This document shows positions 43,460-51,998 of a stretch of 64,000 nt of DNA, in pieces (within the stretch, counting starts at the first letter, position 1; each line of letters begins with the position of its first letter). The stretch lies in contig UBKJ01000029.1 of NCBI GenBank assembly GCA_900465915.1, positions 65,573-129,572 on the forward strand, in the 5' to 3' direction. The notes under the pieces were generated by a model, which saw only the letters and a list, made by a program, of their open reading frames with translations, made no database searches and was not told the origin of the DNA. Both the position numbers and the translations under genes were made by a program. The stretch is from Hyphomicrobiales bacterium (lineage in GTDB: Bacteria; Pseudomonadota; Alphaproteobacteria; Rhizobiales; Rhizobiaceae).

Positions 43460-45702
43460 GCTGCTGCGAAACCGCGCAACTGGCCACCGTCGCCGCCGCG
43501 GTTTCGGCCGACGAGCTGCTGCTCGCCAGCCGCCGGCTCGGCGACGGCTTCCGGCAGATCGAGCTGTCGGCGCCGGGCGTGCATTGCGGGCTGTGCATCA
43601 AGACCATCGAGGAGACGCTGGGCGCCATGCCCGGCGTGGCCCATGTCCGCGTCAACCTCACCGCGCGCCGGGTCTCGGTGCGCTGGCGCGAGGAGGATAC
43701 GCCGCCAGATGTGATCAACGCGCTGGCGCGGCTCGGCTACGAGGCGCATATCTTCGAGCTCGCGCAAGAGAAGGACAAGGGCTTCACCCGGCTCCTGGTG
43801 GCGCTGGGCGTGGCGGCCTTCGCCTCCAGCAACGTGATGCTCCTGTCGGTGGCGGTGTGGTCGGGCGCGTCGGACGCGACGCGCGACCTGTTCCACTGGA
43901 TCTCGGCCTTCATCGCGCTGCCGACCATGATCTTCTCCGGCCGCGTCTTCTACGCCTCGGCCTTCAACGCGCTCAAGAACCGGCGCATGAACATGGACGT
44001 GCCGATCGCGCTCGCCATCTCGCTCTCCTTCGCGATGAGCATCTACGAGACGCTGCATCACGGCCAGCACGCCTATTTCGACGCCTCGGTGATGCTCCTG
44101 TTCTTCCTCCTGATCGGGCGCACGCTCGACCACCTGATGCGCGAGCGGGCGCGCTCGGCGGTGCGGGGGCTGGCGCAGCTCGGCAGCCGCGGCGCGGTGG
44201 TGATCCGCGAGACGGGCGAGCGCGACTACCTGCCGGTGCAGGACATCCGCCCCGGCATGCGCATCGTTTTGGCGGTGGGCGAGCGCGTCCCCGTCGACGC
44301 CGCCGTCGAGGACGGCCGCTCCGACATGGACTGCGCCATCGCCTCGGGCGAAAGCGACGCCATGCCGGTGGGTCCGGGCTCGACCCTGCGCGCCGGAACG
44401 CTGAACCTGACCGCGCCGCTTGTCATCCGCGCCACGGCGGAAGCGAAGGATTCCTTCCTGTCGGAAATGGTGCGGCTGATGGACGTGGCCGAGGGCGGCC
44501 GCGCCCGCTATCGCCGCCTCGCCGACCGCGCGGCGCAGCTCTACGCGCCGATGGTGCACATCACGGCGCTGCTGGCCTTTCTCGGCTGGGCGATCCATAC
44601 CGGCGGCGACTGGTATCGCGCCATCTATATCGCCATCTGCACGCTGATCATCACCTGCCCCTGCGCGCTGGCGCTGGCCGTGCCCATCGTGCAGGTGGTG
44701 GCGGCGCGGCGGCTGTTCGAGAACGGGATCATGATCAAGGACGGCTCCGCCATGGAGCGCATGGCCGAGATCGACGCCGCCGTCTTCGACAAGACCGGCA
44801 CGCTGACGCTGGGCCGGCCGTGGCTGACCAACGCCGCCGAGGTCGATCCGCGCCATCTGGCCGTCGCCGCCGAACTGTCGCTCTATTCGCGCCATCCGCT
44901 GTCGCGGGCGCTGGCCGCCTTCGCCGGCGCCCAGCCCGTCACCCCCTTCGCCCGCATCGAGGAGACGCCCGGCTCCGGCCTCGAGGCCGAGCTTAACGGC
45001 GCGACCTACCGCCTCGGCCGGCGCGACTGGGCCGGAGAGGGCTGCGGCGCGGCGGCTTCCGGCTCCGAGACCTGCCTCGCCGTCGACGGCGTGATCGTCG
45101 CCGCCTTCCGCTTCGAGGACCGGGCGCGCGACGACGCGGCCGCGGCGCTGAAGGCGCTCAAGCGGGACGGCGTCTCCGTCTCCATCATCTCGGGCGACCG
45201 CATCGCGGCGGTGCGCAAGCTCGCCGTCTCGCTCGGCGTCGAGGATTTCCGCGGCGACGTGCTGCCGGCCGACAAGTCGAAGCTGGTGCAGGCACTGGCG
45301 GCGCAGGGCCGCAAGGCGCTGATGGTCGGCGACGGGCTCAACGACGCGCCGGCGCTGGTGGCGGCGCATGTGTCGATGGCCCCGGCCACCGCCGCCGACA
45401 TCGGCCGCAACGCCGCCGATTTCGTCTTCCTGCGCGAAAGCCTGTCGGCGGTCCCGCTGGCGCTGGCGGTGTCGCGCGAGGCGGGAACGCTGATCCGGCA
45501 GAATTTCGCGCTCTCCATCGGCTACAACCTCATCGCCGTGCCCATCGCCGTGCTCGGCTATGTGACGCCGCTGGTGGCGGCGCTGTCCATGTCGCTGTCG
45601 TCCATCGTCGTGGTGTGCAACGCGCTCAGGCTCAAGGCCGGCAAGGCCGAAAGCAGGCGCGCGCAGGCCCCGCGCCTCGTCATGCGGGAAGCGCATAAAT
45701 GA
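43456..45702 (+). CDS. ccoI: Cu+-exporting P1B-type ATPase for cbb3 assembly
   Basis: Copper ATPase (also fixI) that supplies copper for CcoN. The 748 residues begin with an N-terminal heavy-metal-binding domain (GVHCGLC, Cys44 and Cys47) and have a CCxT start (MSCCETAQ) typical of the group. The membrane motif CPC is at 401-403 (TCPCAL). The phosphorylation site is Asp445 in DKTGT, with HP at SRHPLSRA and GDGLNDAPALV later. Start on the ATGA overlap with fixH. Confidence 0.96.
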   Translation: MSCCETAQLATVAAAVSADELLLASRRLGDGFRQIELSAPGVHCGLCIKTIEETLGAMPGVAHVRVNLTARRVSVRWREEDTPPDVINALARLGYEAHIFELAQEKDKGFTRLLVALGVAAFASSNVMLLSVAVWSGASDATRDLFHWISAFIALPTMIFSGRVFYASAFNALKNRRMNMDVPIALAISLSFAMSIYETLHHGQHAYFDASVMLLFFLLIGRTLDHLMRERARSAVRGLAQLGSRGAVVIRETGERDYLPVQDIRPGMRIVLAVGERVPVDAAVEDGRSDMDCAIASGESDAMPVGPGSTLRAGTLNLTAPLVIRATAEAKDSFLSEMVRLMDVAEGGRARYRRLADRAAQLYAPMVHITALLAFLGWAIHTGGDWYRAIYIAICTLIITCPCALALAVPIVQVVAARRLFENGIMIKDGSAMERMAEIDAAVFDKTGTLTLGRPWLTNAAEVDPRHLAVAAELSLYSRHPLSRALAAFAGAQPVTPFARIEETPGSGLEAELNGATYRLGRRDWAGEGCGAAASGSETCLAVDGVIVAAFRFEDRARDDAAAALKALKRDGVSVSIISGDRIAAVRKLAVSLGVEDFRGDVLPADKSKLVQALAAQGRKALMVGDGLNDAPALVAAHVSMAPATAADIGRNAADFVFLRESLSAVPLALAVSREAGTLIRQNFALSIGYNLIAVPIAVLGYVTPLVAALSMSLSSIVVVCNALRLKAGKAESRRAQAPRLVMREAHK

Positions 45703-45875
45703 GCGGGCTCCTGCTCCTGATCCCCATCGCGCTGTTCCTCGGCGCGCTGGGCCTCGCCGCCTTCCTGTGGTCGCTCAAGAACGGCCAGTACGACGACCTC
45801 GACGGAGCCGCCAACCGCATCCTGATCGACGACGACAGCAAGCCCGCGCCGGAGGCGCGCAAGGACCGGCGCTAG
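45699..45875 (+). CDS. ccoS: CcoS cbb3 oxidase assembly protein
   Basis: A 58-residue membrane protein (also fixS) required for cofactor insertion into CcoN. It has one helix (LLLLIPIALFLGALGLAAFL, about 4-23) and the family motif SLKNGQYDDLDGAANRIL, followed by DDDSKPAPEARKDRR. ATGA overlap with ccoI. The stop is at 45875. Confidence 0.95.
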   Translation: MSGLLLLIPIALFLGALGLAAFLWSLKNGQYDDLDGAANRILIDDDSKPAPEARKDRR

Positions 45876-46215
45876 CGGCTGCGGCGCGGCGGCTTCCAAC
45901 CATCGGCGAGGTTTCCGCGGGCCGCATGGACCGCCGCCCTTCCCGGCCCTGACGACGCCCACGCCGCGCGTCGCGGTTCTGTCGAAATCACACGCAGATT
46001 GGACACTGGCCCCCAAGCGAGTTCATGGTGGCGCAGCCGCAGAACCGTGCGGCCTTCGCCTCGCCTCATGGACAACCGCTGCTTTTGATTTCATGCCGGA
46101 CGAGCACATGGACGTACAGAGGCTTTGATGAGACGGCGACGCACCACAGCCGCGCGACGCCGAGATTTCGCCGGGCGCCTTCCAGCCTAGATCGCAAGCG
46201 CCGTCCCGGCCGCCC
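45876..46215. other. Gene-free gap after ccoS
   Basis: 340 bp between the convergent ccoS and glycerate kinase genes. No coding frame with support, and no strong T-tailed terminator. The stretch around 45992-46016 (GATTGGACACTGGCCCCC) recalls IS-end-like motifs but has no partner end or target duplication. Confidence 0.4.
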
Positions 46216-47490
46216 TCAATCCTGAATCAAGATCGCGCGCAGGTCGTTGACGTTGGTTCCGGTCGGGCCGGGGACGAAGAGATCGCCGATAGAGGCGAAA
46301 GCGGTCCAGGCGTCGTTGGCGTCGAGCAGCGCCGCGCCGTCGCGGCCGGCCTTTTGCAGCCGGGCGACGGTGGTCGCGTCGGCGAAGGCGCCGGCGTTGT
46401 CCTCCGAGCCGTCGATCCCGTCCGTGTCGGCGGCGAGCGCGTGAACGCCGGCGACCCCGTCGATGTCGAGCGCGAAGGACAGCAGGAACTCGCTGTTGCG
46501 GCCGCCCTTGCCGCCGCGCCCGCGCAGGGTCACGGTGGTCTCGCCGCCCGAAAGGATCACCACCGGCTTGCGGAACGGGCGGTCGCGCGCCGCCACCTCG
46601 CGGGCGATGGCGGCGTGGACATGGGCCACCTCGCGCGCCTCGCCCTCCATGGAATCCGACAGGATCGCCGCCGCGACGCCGTGGCGGGCGGCTTCGGCGG
46701 CTGCGGCCTCCAGCGACACGGCGGCCGAGGCGATCACCCGCACCTCGTTTTTGGCGAAGACCGGATCGCCGGGTTTGGGCGCATGGCAGTTGTCGCCGCG
46801 CAGATGGGCGATGGCTGCGGCAGGCAGGTCGAGCCGGTAGCGCTCGACGATCCGCAGCGCCTCGTCGCGGCCGATGGCGTCGGGCGCGGTCGGGCCGGAG
46901 GCGACGAAGGCCGGCTCGTCGCCGGGAATGTCCGACACCACCAGCGAGAACACTTTGGCCGGATAAGCGGCGGCGGCGAGCCGGCCGCCCTTGATGGTGG
47001 AGAGGTGCTTGCGCACCGCGTTCATCGCCGCGATGGGCGCGCCGGAGGCGAGCAGCGCCTTGTTGACGGCGATCTCGTCGTCGAGCGTCATGCCCTCGGG
47101 CGGCGACGGCAGCAGCGCCGAGCCGCCGCCGGAGATCAGCGCCACCACGAGGTCGTCTTCGGTCAGCCCCGCCACCGCGTCGAACAGGCGCTTCGAGGCG
47201 GCGAGCCCGGCCGCATCGGGCACGGGATGGGCGGCCTCGACGATCTCGATGCGCTGGCAAGGCGCGCCGTAGCCGTAGCGCGTCACCACCACGCCTTCCA
47301 AGGGCGCGTCCCAGGCCTTCTCGAAGGCCGCCGCCATCTGCGCCGAGCCCTTGCCCGCGCCGATGACGACGGTGCGGCCCTTGGGTTTCGGCGGAAGATT
47401 GGCGCGGATCGTCTTTTCGGGGTCGGCGGCGGCGACCGCCGCGTCGAACAGGCGGGTGAGGAAGGCTTTCGGATCGGCGATGGCGGTCAT
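46216..47490 (-). CDS. ttuD: Glycerate 2-kinase (DUF4147/MOFRL type)
   Basis: Phosphorylates D-glycerate to 2-phosphoglycerate, the last step in using glyoxylate or tartrate carbon. The 424 residues have the N-terminal DUF4147 domain (VVIGAGKGSAQMAAAFEKAW near 53-72, ISGGGSALLPSPPEGMTLD near 118-136) and the C-terminal MOFRL domain (VILSGGETTVTLRGRGGKGG and NSEFLLSFAL). I start at 47490; upstream frame adds 13 residues. Its position beside purine degradation genes fits disposal of glyoxylate. Stop lies next to the gap after ccoS. Confidence 0.9.
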   Translation of the reverse strand: MTAIADPKAFLTRLFDAAVAAADPEKTIRANLPPKPKGRTVVIGAGKGSAQMAAAFEKAWDAPLEGVVVTRYGYGAPCQRIEIVEAAHPVPDAAGLAASKRLFDAVAGLTEDDLVVALISGGGSALLPSPPEGMTLDDEIAVNKALLASGAPIAAMNAVRKHLSTIKGGRLAAAAYPAKVFSLVVSDIPGDEPAFVASGPTAPDAIGRDEALRIVERYRLDLPAAAIAHLRGDNCHAPKPGDPVFAKNEVRVIASAAVSLEAAAAEAARHGVAAAILSDSMEGEAREVAHVHAAIAREVAARDRPFRKPVVILSGGETTVTLRGRGGKGGRNSEFLLSFALDIDGVAGVHALAADTDGIDGSEDNAGAFADATTVARLQKAGRDGAALLDANDAWTAFASIGDLFVPGPTGTNVNDLRAILIQD

Positions 47491-47545
47491 GGCGGCCCCG
47501 GTTGTGCGGCTTGAGCCGCGACTATTCATGGCCGCCGGCCGAAAA

Positions 47546-48856
47546 TCAATGGCCGCGTCCGAGATCGCCCTTCATCGGCCGGCCGGCGACATAGGTCTCG
47601 ACCACGGCGCGGTCGTCGCCCAGCGTCTGCAGCAGGAAAAGCTCCTGCGCCAGCGTCGCCCCCGCCGCCATGCGCAGCCGCATGGCCGGGGTGGCGGCGG
47701 CGTCGAGCACCACGATATCAGCCTCCGTCCCCGCCTCCAGCGTGCCGATGCGGTCCTCCATCGACAGCGCGCGGGCGTTGCCCAGCGTCATCATGTAGAA
47801 GGATTGCAGCGGGTTGAGCCGCTGGCCGCGCAATTGCAGCACCTTGTAGCCCTCGTCGGCCGTGCGCAGCATAGAGAAGCTGGTGCCGCCGCCGATATCG
47901 GTCGCCATCGCCATGCGCACGCCGGCCGCCTGCAAGCGGTCGCGGTCGAACAGGCCGGAGCCGAGGAACATGTTGGAGGTCGGGCAGAAGACGGCGATCG
48001 AGCCGGTCTCCGCCATCACCGCCACCTCGCGGTCCTCCAGATGGATCGAATGGCCGAGCAGCGTCCTGCGGCCGAGCAGGCCGTAACGCTCGTAAATACC
48101 GAGATAATCGGGCGCGTCGGGATAGAGCGTCCTGGTGAAGGCGATCTCGTCGCGGTTTTCCGACAAGTGGGTCTGGATCGGGCAGTCGGGATGCTCGCGG
48201 GCGAGCGCGCCGCTCGCCTCCAGTTGCTCCGGCGTCGAGGTGATGGCGAAGCGCGGCGTGACGACATAGTCGAGCCGGTCGCGGCCGTGCCAGCGGGCGA
48301 TCAGCGCCTTGCTGTCGTCATAGCCCGATTGCGCCGTGTCGCAAAGCGCCGGCGGCGCGTTGCGGTCCATCATCACCTTGCCGCCCAGCATGCGCATGCC
48401 GCGATGCTGCGAGGCGCGGAAATAGGCGTCGGCGCTTTGCGGATGCACCGAGCAATAGGCCACCGCCGTCGTGGTGCCGTGGCGCAGCAATTCGTCGAGA
48501 AAGCGCTCGGCGATGAATTCGGCGTGCTGCTCGTCGGCGAATTTCTGCTCGGCGACGAACGTGTAGGTGTTGAGCCATTCCAGAAGGTTGGCGGCGTAGG
48601 AGGCCACCACCTGCGTCTGCGGATAATGGATATGGGTATCGATGAAGCCCGGCAGGACCAGATGCGGGCGGTGGTCGTCCACCCCCGCGTCGGGATGGGC
48701 GGCGCGGATCTCGGCGTAGTCGCCCAGCCGCGCGATGCGGCCCGCCTCGACCAGCAGCGCGCCGTCCTCGATGTAATGGTAGGCGGCTTCGTCCTCGAGG
48801 CCCTGCGGCTCGTCGCGGAAGGTCAGCACGCGGCCGCGGATGATGCGTCTGGTCAT
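47546..48856 (-). CDS. guaD: Guanine deaminase
   Basis: Zinc amidohydrolase that turns guanine into xanthine and ammonia. The 436 residues carry the metal motif PGFIDTHIHYPQTQVVASY, the guanine deaminase signature EWLNTYTFVAEQKFADEQHA, and the later ligands TPRFAITSTPEQLEASG, QTHLSEN and GHSIHL. AMATDIGGGTSFSMLRT completes the active site. The ATG overlaps the puuD stop (ATGA), so the two are translationally coupled. Confidence 0.95.
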   Translation of the reverse strand: MTRRIIRGRVLTFRDEPQGLEDEAAYHYIEDGALLVEAGRIARLGDYAEIRAAHPDAGVDDHRPHLVLPGFIDTHIHYPQTQVVASYAANLLEWLNTYTFVAEQKFADEQHAEFIAERFLDELLRHGTTTAVAYCSVHPQSADAYFRASQHRGMRMLGGKVMMDRNAPPALCDTAQSGYDDSKALIARWHGRDRLDYVVTPRFAITSTPEQLEASGALAREHPDCPIQTHLSENRDEIAFTRTLYPDAPDYLGIYERYGLLGRRTLLGHSIHLEDREVAVMAETGSIAVFCPTSNMFLGSGLFDRDRLQAAGVRMAMATDIGGGTSFSMLRTADEGYKVLQLRGQRLNPLQSFYMMTLGNARALSMEDRIGTLEAGTEADIVVLDAAATPAMRLRMAAGATLAQELFLLQTLGDDRAVVETYVAGRPMKGDLGRGH

Positions 48857-50106
48857 TCGGTCCTTGCTCCGGGAGTTTTGGCTCCGGCGACGGCGGATTC
48901 GTACCAGGAGGCGAGAAGCTGGCGCTCCTGGTCGGTCACGCCAGTGACGTTGGCGGGCGGCATGGCGTGCGAGCGCCCGGCCTGGAGATAGATTTCGCGC
49001 GCATGCGAGGCGATCGCGCCGTCGGTGTCGAAGACGACGCCCTTGGGCGGGGCGATCATGCCCTCCCAGCCCGGCTCCCGGGCGTGGCACATGGCGCAGC
49101 GGCCCATGATCGTGTCGCGCACCTTGCCGAAATGCGGATCGGCGATGAAGCTCTGCTGGAGGGCCAAGACTTTTTGCTCCGGTTCGCCGGAGAGGATTTT
49201 CGGCACGGTCGAGAGCCACATGATGACGATGAACAGGATAATGGTGACGAGCCAGGTCCAGGTCGGGCTGCCCTTGCGGGCGTGGCGGGTGTTGAACCAG
49301 TGGCGGATGGTGACGCCCATCAGGAACACCAGCGAGGCGATGATCCAGTTATATCGCGTGCCGAAGGCCAGCGGATAGTGGTTCGACAGCATCAGGAACA
49401 GGACGGGCAGCGTCAGGTAATTGTTGTGGGTGGAGCGCTGCTTGGCGATCTTGCCATACTTGGGGTCGGGCTTGCGGCCGGCGATGAGGTCGGCCACCAC
49501 GATCTTCTGGTTGGGGATGATGACCATGAAGACGTTGGCCGACATGATGGTCGCGGTGAAGGCGCCCAGATGCAGGAAGGCGGCGCGGCCGGTGAAGAGA
49601 TGGGTGTAGCCCCAGGCGACGAAGACCAGCACGCAATAGAGAAGCACCATCAAAAGCGTGTCGCCCTTGCCCAGCATGAAGCGGCAGATGGCGGTGTAGG
49701 CGAGCCAGCCGAAGGCGAGCGAAGCGAGCGAGATGAGGATCGCCGTCGGGCGCGACACGTCGAGCACGTTGGGGTCGATCAGATAGAGGTCGGCCCCGGC
49801 GTAATAGACGATGCAGAGCAGCGTGAAGCCCGACATCCAGGTGGCGTAGGATTCCCATTTGAACCAGGTGAGGTGCTCGGGCATGGCGGCGGGGGCGACC
49901 AGGTATTTCTGGATATGGTAGAAGCCGCCGCCATGGACCTGCCATTCCTCGCCATAGGCGCCTTCCGGCAGGCCGGGGCGCTGGCGCAGGCCGAGGTCGA
50001 GGGCGATGAAATAGAAGGACGAGCCGATCCAGGCGATGGCGGTGACGACATGCAGCCACCGCGCCGCGAAGGCCAGCCAGTCCCAGGCCACGGCGAATTC
50101 GTACAT
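48853..50106 (-). CDS. puuD: Urate hydroxylase PuuD
   Basis: Membrane urate oxidase that makes 5-hydroxyisourate and passes electrons through a fused cytochrome c. The 417 residues have about eight membrane helices (WLHVVTAIAWIGSSFYFIAL near the N-terminus, with CSxx-like HIQKYLVAPAAMPEHLTW) and a C-terminal heme motif CAMCH at 337-341 with Met ligand in SHAMPPAN. GGGAGG precedes the ATG at 50106. Downstream guaD is coupled. Divergent from the LysR gene with about 113 bp between. Confidence 0.95.
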   Translation of the reverse strand: MYEFAVAWDWLAFAARWLHVVTAIAWIGSSFYFIALDLGLRQRPGLPEGAYGEEWQVHGGGFYHIQKYLVAPAAMPEHLTWFKWESYATWMSGFTLLCIVYYAGADLYLIDPNVLDVSRPTAILISLASLAFGWLAYTAICRFMLGKGDTLLMVLLYCVLVFVAWGYTHLFTGRAAFLHLGAFTATIMSANVFMVIIPNQKIVVADLIAGRKPDPKYGKIAKQRSTHNNYLTLPVLFLMLSNHYPLAFGTRYNWIIASLVFLMGVTIRHWFNTRHARKGSPTWTWLVTIILFIVIMWLSTVPKILSGEPEQKVLALQQSFIADPHFGKVRDTIMGRCAMCHAREPGWEGMIAPPKGVVFDTDGAIASHAREIYLQAGRSHAMPPANVTGVTDQERQLLASWYESAVAGAKTPGARTE

Positions 50107-50219
50107 CGAGCCCCTCCCATTGTTCGGTCCGGTATTATGTGCCAAAGGAAACTCTATAAGGGAACGCCCCGCCGCGGCCATCACTTTCAAAAAAATCTAA
50201 ACAATGATGAAGGCGTCGC

Positions 50220-51134
50220 ATGTCATATCTCGATAATCTGCGCGTCTTCGTGCGCGTGGTCGAACTGGGAAACCTGTCCGCCGCCGGCCGCGACCAGCGC
50301 GCCTCGCCCGCCGTCGCCTCCAACCGAATCAAGGAGCTGGAGAAGCATCTGGGCGTGCGGCTGTTCAACCGCACCACGCGCAAGCTGACGCCGACCGAGC
50401 ATGGGCGCGTCTTCTACGACGGGGCGGTGAAGATCCTCGAGGCGGTGGACGCGGCCGAGGCGGCGGTGGCGGAGCTGGCCGGCAATCCGCGCGGCTCGCT
50501 GCGCATCACCGCCCCGCTCGGCATCGGGCGGCGGCTGATCGCCTCGGGCATCCCGGAATTCCACGACCGCTATCCCGACATCGAGGTGCGGCTGCGGCTG
50601 TCGGACCACGAGGTCGACATCATGAGCGAGGGCGTCGACGTGGCCTTCAAGCTGGGCGTGCTCGAGAACTCCAACCTCAGGATGCGCGGCATCATGACCT
50701 GCCAGCGGGTGATCTGCGCCGCGCCGGACTATCTTGAAAAACACGGGGTGCCGCAGTCGCCGGACGAGTTGCTGGGCGACCGCCACGCCTGTTTGCTGCT
50801 GCGCTTTCCGGGCTCGAAGGAATATTACTGGACCCTGCAGACGCCGCAGGGGCTGCGCAAGTTCGAGGTGGCGGGCCCTTACGATTCCGACGACGGCGAC
50901 GTGCTGACGCAATGGGCGCTGGCCGGGCGCGGGATCATCAACAAGCCGCTGTTCGAGGTGAAGGAATATATCCGCGCCGGGCGGCTGGTTGCGCTTTTGC
51001 GCGACAATCCGCCCGCGCCGATCCAGCTTGCGGCGGTCTATCCGCACAAAAGGTTCCAGGACCCGAAGGTGCGGCTGATCATCGATTTCATGACGGAGCG
51101 CTGCCAGCGGCTCATCCGCGAGGCGCTGGCGTAA
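50220..51134 (+). CDS. LysR family transcriptional regulator
   Basis: DNA-binding regulator of 304 residues, likely to control the purine genes on both sides. The N-terminal winged helix-turn-helix is MSYLDNLRVFVRVVELGNLS to about residue 60 (RIKELEKHLGVRLFNRTTRK), and the effector domain follows from about residue 90. It is divergent from puuD, the usual place for a LysR regulator, and its 3' end overlaps the 3' end of xdhC by 23 bp. The ligand (urate, xanthine or hypoxanthine) is inferred from context. Confidence 0.92.
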   Translation: MSYLDNLRVFVRVVELGNLSAAGRDQRASPAVASNRIKELEKHLGVRLFNRTTRKLTPTEHGRVFYDGAVKILEAVDAAEAAVAELAGNPRGSLRITAPLGIGRRLIASGIPEFHDRYPDIEVRLRLSDHEVDIMSEGVDVAFKLGVLENSNLRMRGIMTCQRVICAAPDYLEKHGVPQSPDELLGDRHACLLLRFPGSKEYYWTLQTPQGLRKFEVAGPYDSDDGDVLTQWALAGRGIINKPLFEVKEYIRAGRLVALLRDNPPAPIQLAAVYPHKRFQDPKVRLIIDFMTERCQRLIREALA

Positions 51135-51993
51135 GAAGCGCGGTCAGCACCTCCGCCGTGGCGAGCGCGGCGATGACCTCCGGCCGCTTGTCCTTCACCG
51201 CCGCGCCGCCGACCGGGCAGACGAGGCGGTCGAACAAAGCGTCGTCCGCCTCGCGCTTCAGCCAGTGCTTGAAGGTGGCCTTCTTGGTCCGGGAACCGAT
51301 CATGCCGACATAGGCGGCGTCGCGGCGGCGCAGCGCCTCGGCGGCGATCAGGAAATCCAGCGCGTGGTCGTGGGTGAGGACGATGAAGGCGCTGCCGGCC
51401 GGGGCCTGGCGCACCACCTGCTCCGGCAAAGCGGTGAGGCAGGTCTCGACGCCGGGCGCGGCGCTGGCGGTCCTGCTTTCATGAAATTCCGAACGGAAAA
51501 CCGGTTCCCACTTTTCCTGGAATTTCATCAGCTCCGCCTCGCGCGTGTCGACCAAGGTGACGCGCACCGGCGTCAGCGACAAGGCGTGCGCCAGCGCGTC
51601 GCCGACATGGCCCGCGCCGAAGACATAGACATGCGGACGCAGCGCGATCTCGTCGTCCACCCTGGCGACGAGGGAAGCGGCCAGCGCGCGGTCCACGCGG
51701 CGGAAGCTCAGGCCGACGCGGCCGCCGCAGCACTGGCCGATCTCGGGGCCGAGCGGCACGTCCATCGGCGAATCGTCGCCGCCGGCGAGAAGCTTTCGCG
51801 CATGGTCGATGGCCATATATTCGAGCTGGCCGCCGCCGATGGTGCGGAAGATGGCGTCGCGCGAAACCAGCATCCACGCGCCGGCGTCGCGCGGGGCCGA
51901 GCCCTTCACCTCCGCCACCTCGACCAGCACGCTGTCGGAACGGCCGCTGAAGAAGGCTCGGATGTCGTCGCGCGCGCCCGGCGTCGTCGGCAT
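51112..51993 (-). CDS. xdhC: XdhC, xanthine dehydrogenase maturation factor, with a repeat-encoded insertion
   Basis: Binds molybdenum cofactor, promotes its sulfuration and inserts it into XdhB. The 293 residues have the XdhC N-terminal region (SVLVEVAEVKGSAPRDAGAW, then IGGGQLEYMAIDHA and GQCCGGRVGL) and a Rossmann domain (HVYVFGAGHVGDALAHALSL, VTLVDTREAEL). After that comes an extra 16-residue segment MKFQEKWEPVFRSEFH (156-171), encoded by a 48-bp palindromic repeat, then the family resumes (VETCLTALPE, FIVLTHDHALDFLIAAEALR). The reading frame is intact. It follows xdhB by 5 bp. Confidence 0.93.
   Translation of the reverse strand: MPTTPGARDDIRAFFSGRSDSVLVEVAEVKGSAPRDAGAWMLVSRDAIFRTIGGGQLEYMAIDHARKLLAGGDDSPMDVPLGPEIGQCCGGRVGLSFRRVDRALAASLVARVDDEIALRPHVYVFGAGHVGDALAHALSLTPVRVTLVDTREAELMKFQEKWEPVFRSEFHESRTASAAPGVETCLTALPEQVVRQAPAGSAFIVLTHDHALDFLIAAEALRRRDAAYVGMIGSRTKKATFKHWLKREADDALFDRLVCPVGGAAVKDKRPEVIAALATAEVLTALLTPAPRG
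51481..51528. repeat. Palindromic repeat, family A, in frame inside xdhC
   Basis: 48 bp, 16 codons, with perfect 10-bp ends ATGAAATTCC (51481-51490) and GGAATTTCAT (51519-51528) and core GAAAAGTGGGAACCGGTTTT (minus strand). The best match in the window is the intergenic copy at 61951-61994. Length is a multiple of three and it contains no stop in the xdhC frame. Confidence 0.85.
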
Positions 51994-51998
51994 GGGGG

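Noticed and set aside
43411..45696. A 761-codon open frame on the minus strand opposite ccoI
   Set aside because: Composition is His/Arg/Gly/Gln-rich, the mirror of a coding third-position bias. ccoI on the plus strand has all P-type ATPase motifs.
45992..46016. Possible insertion-sequence end (GATTGGACACTGGCCCCC)
   Set aside because: No second inverted end, no transposase fragment and no target duplication nearby.
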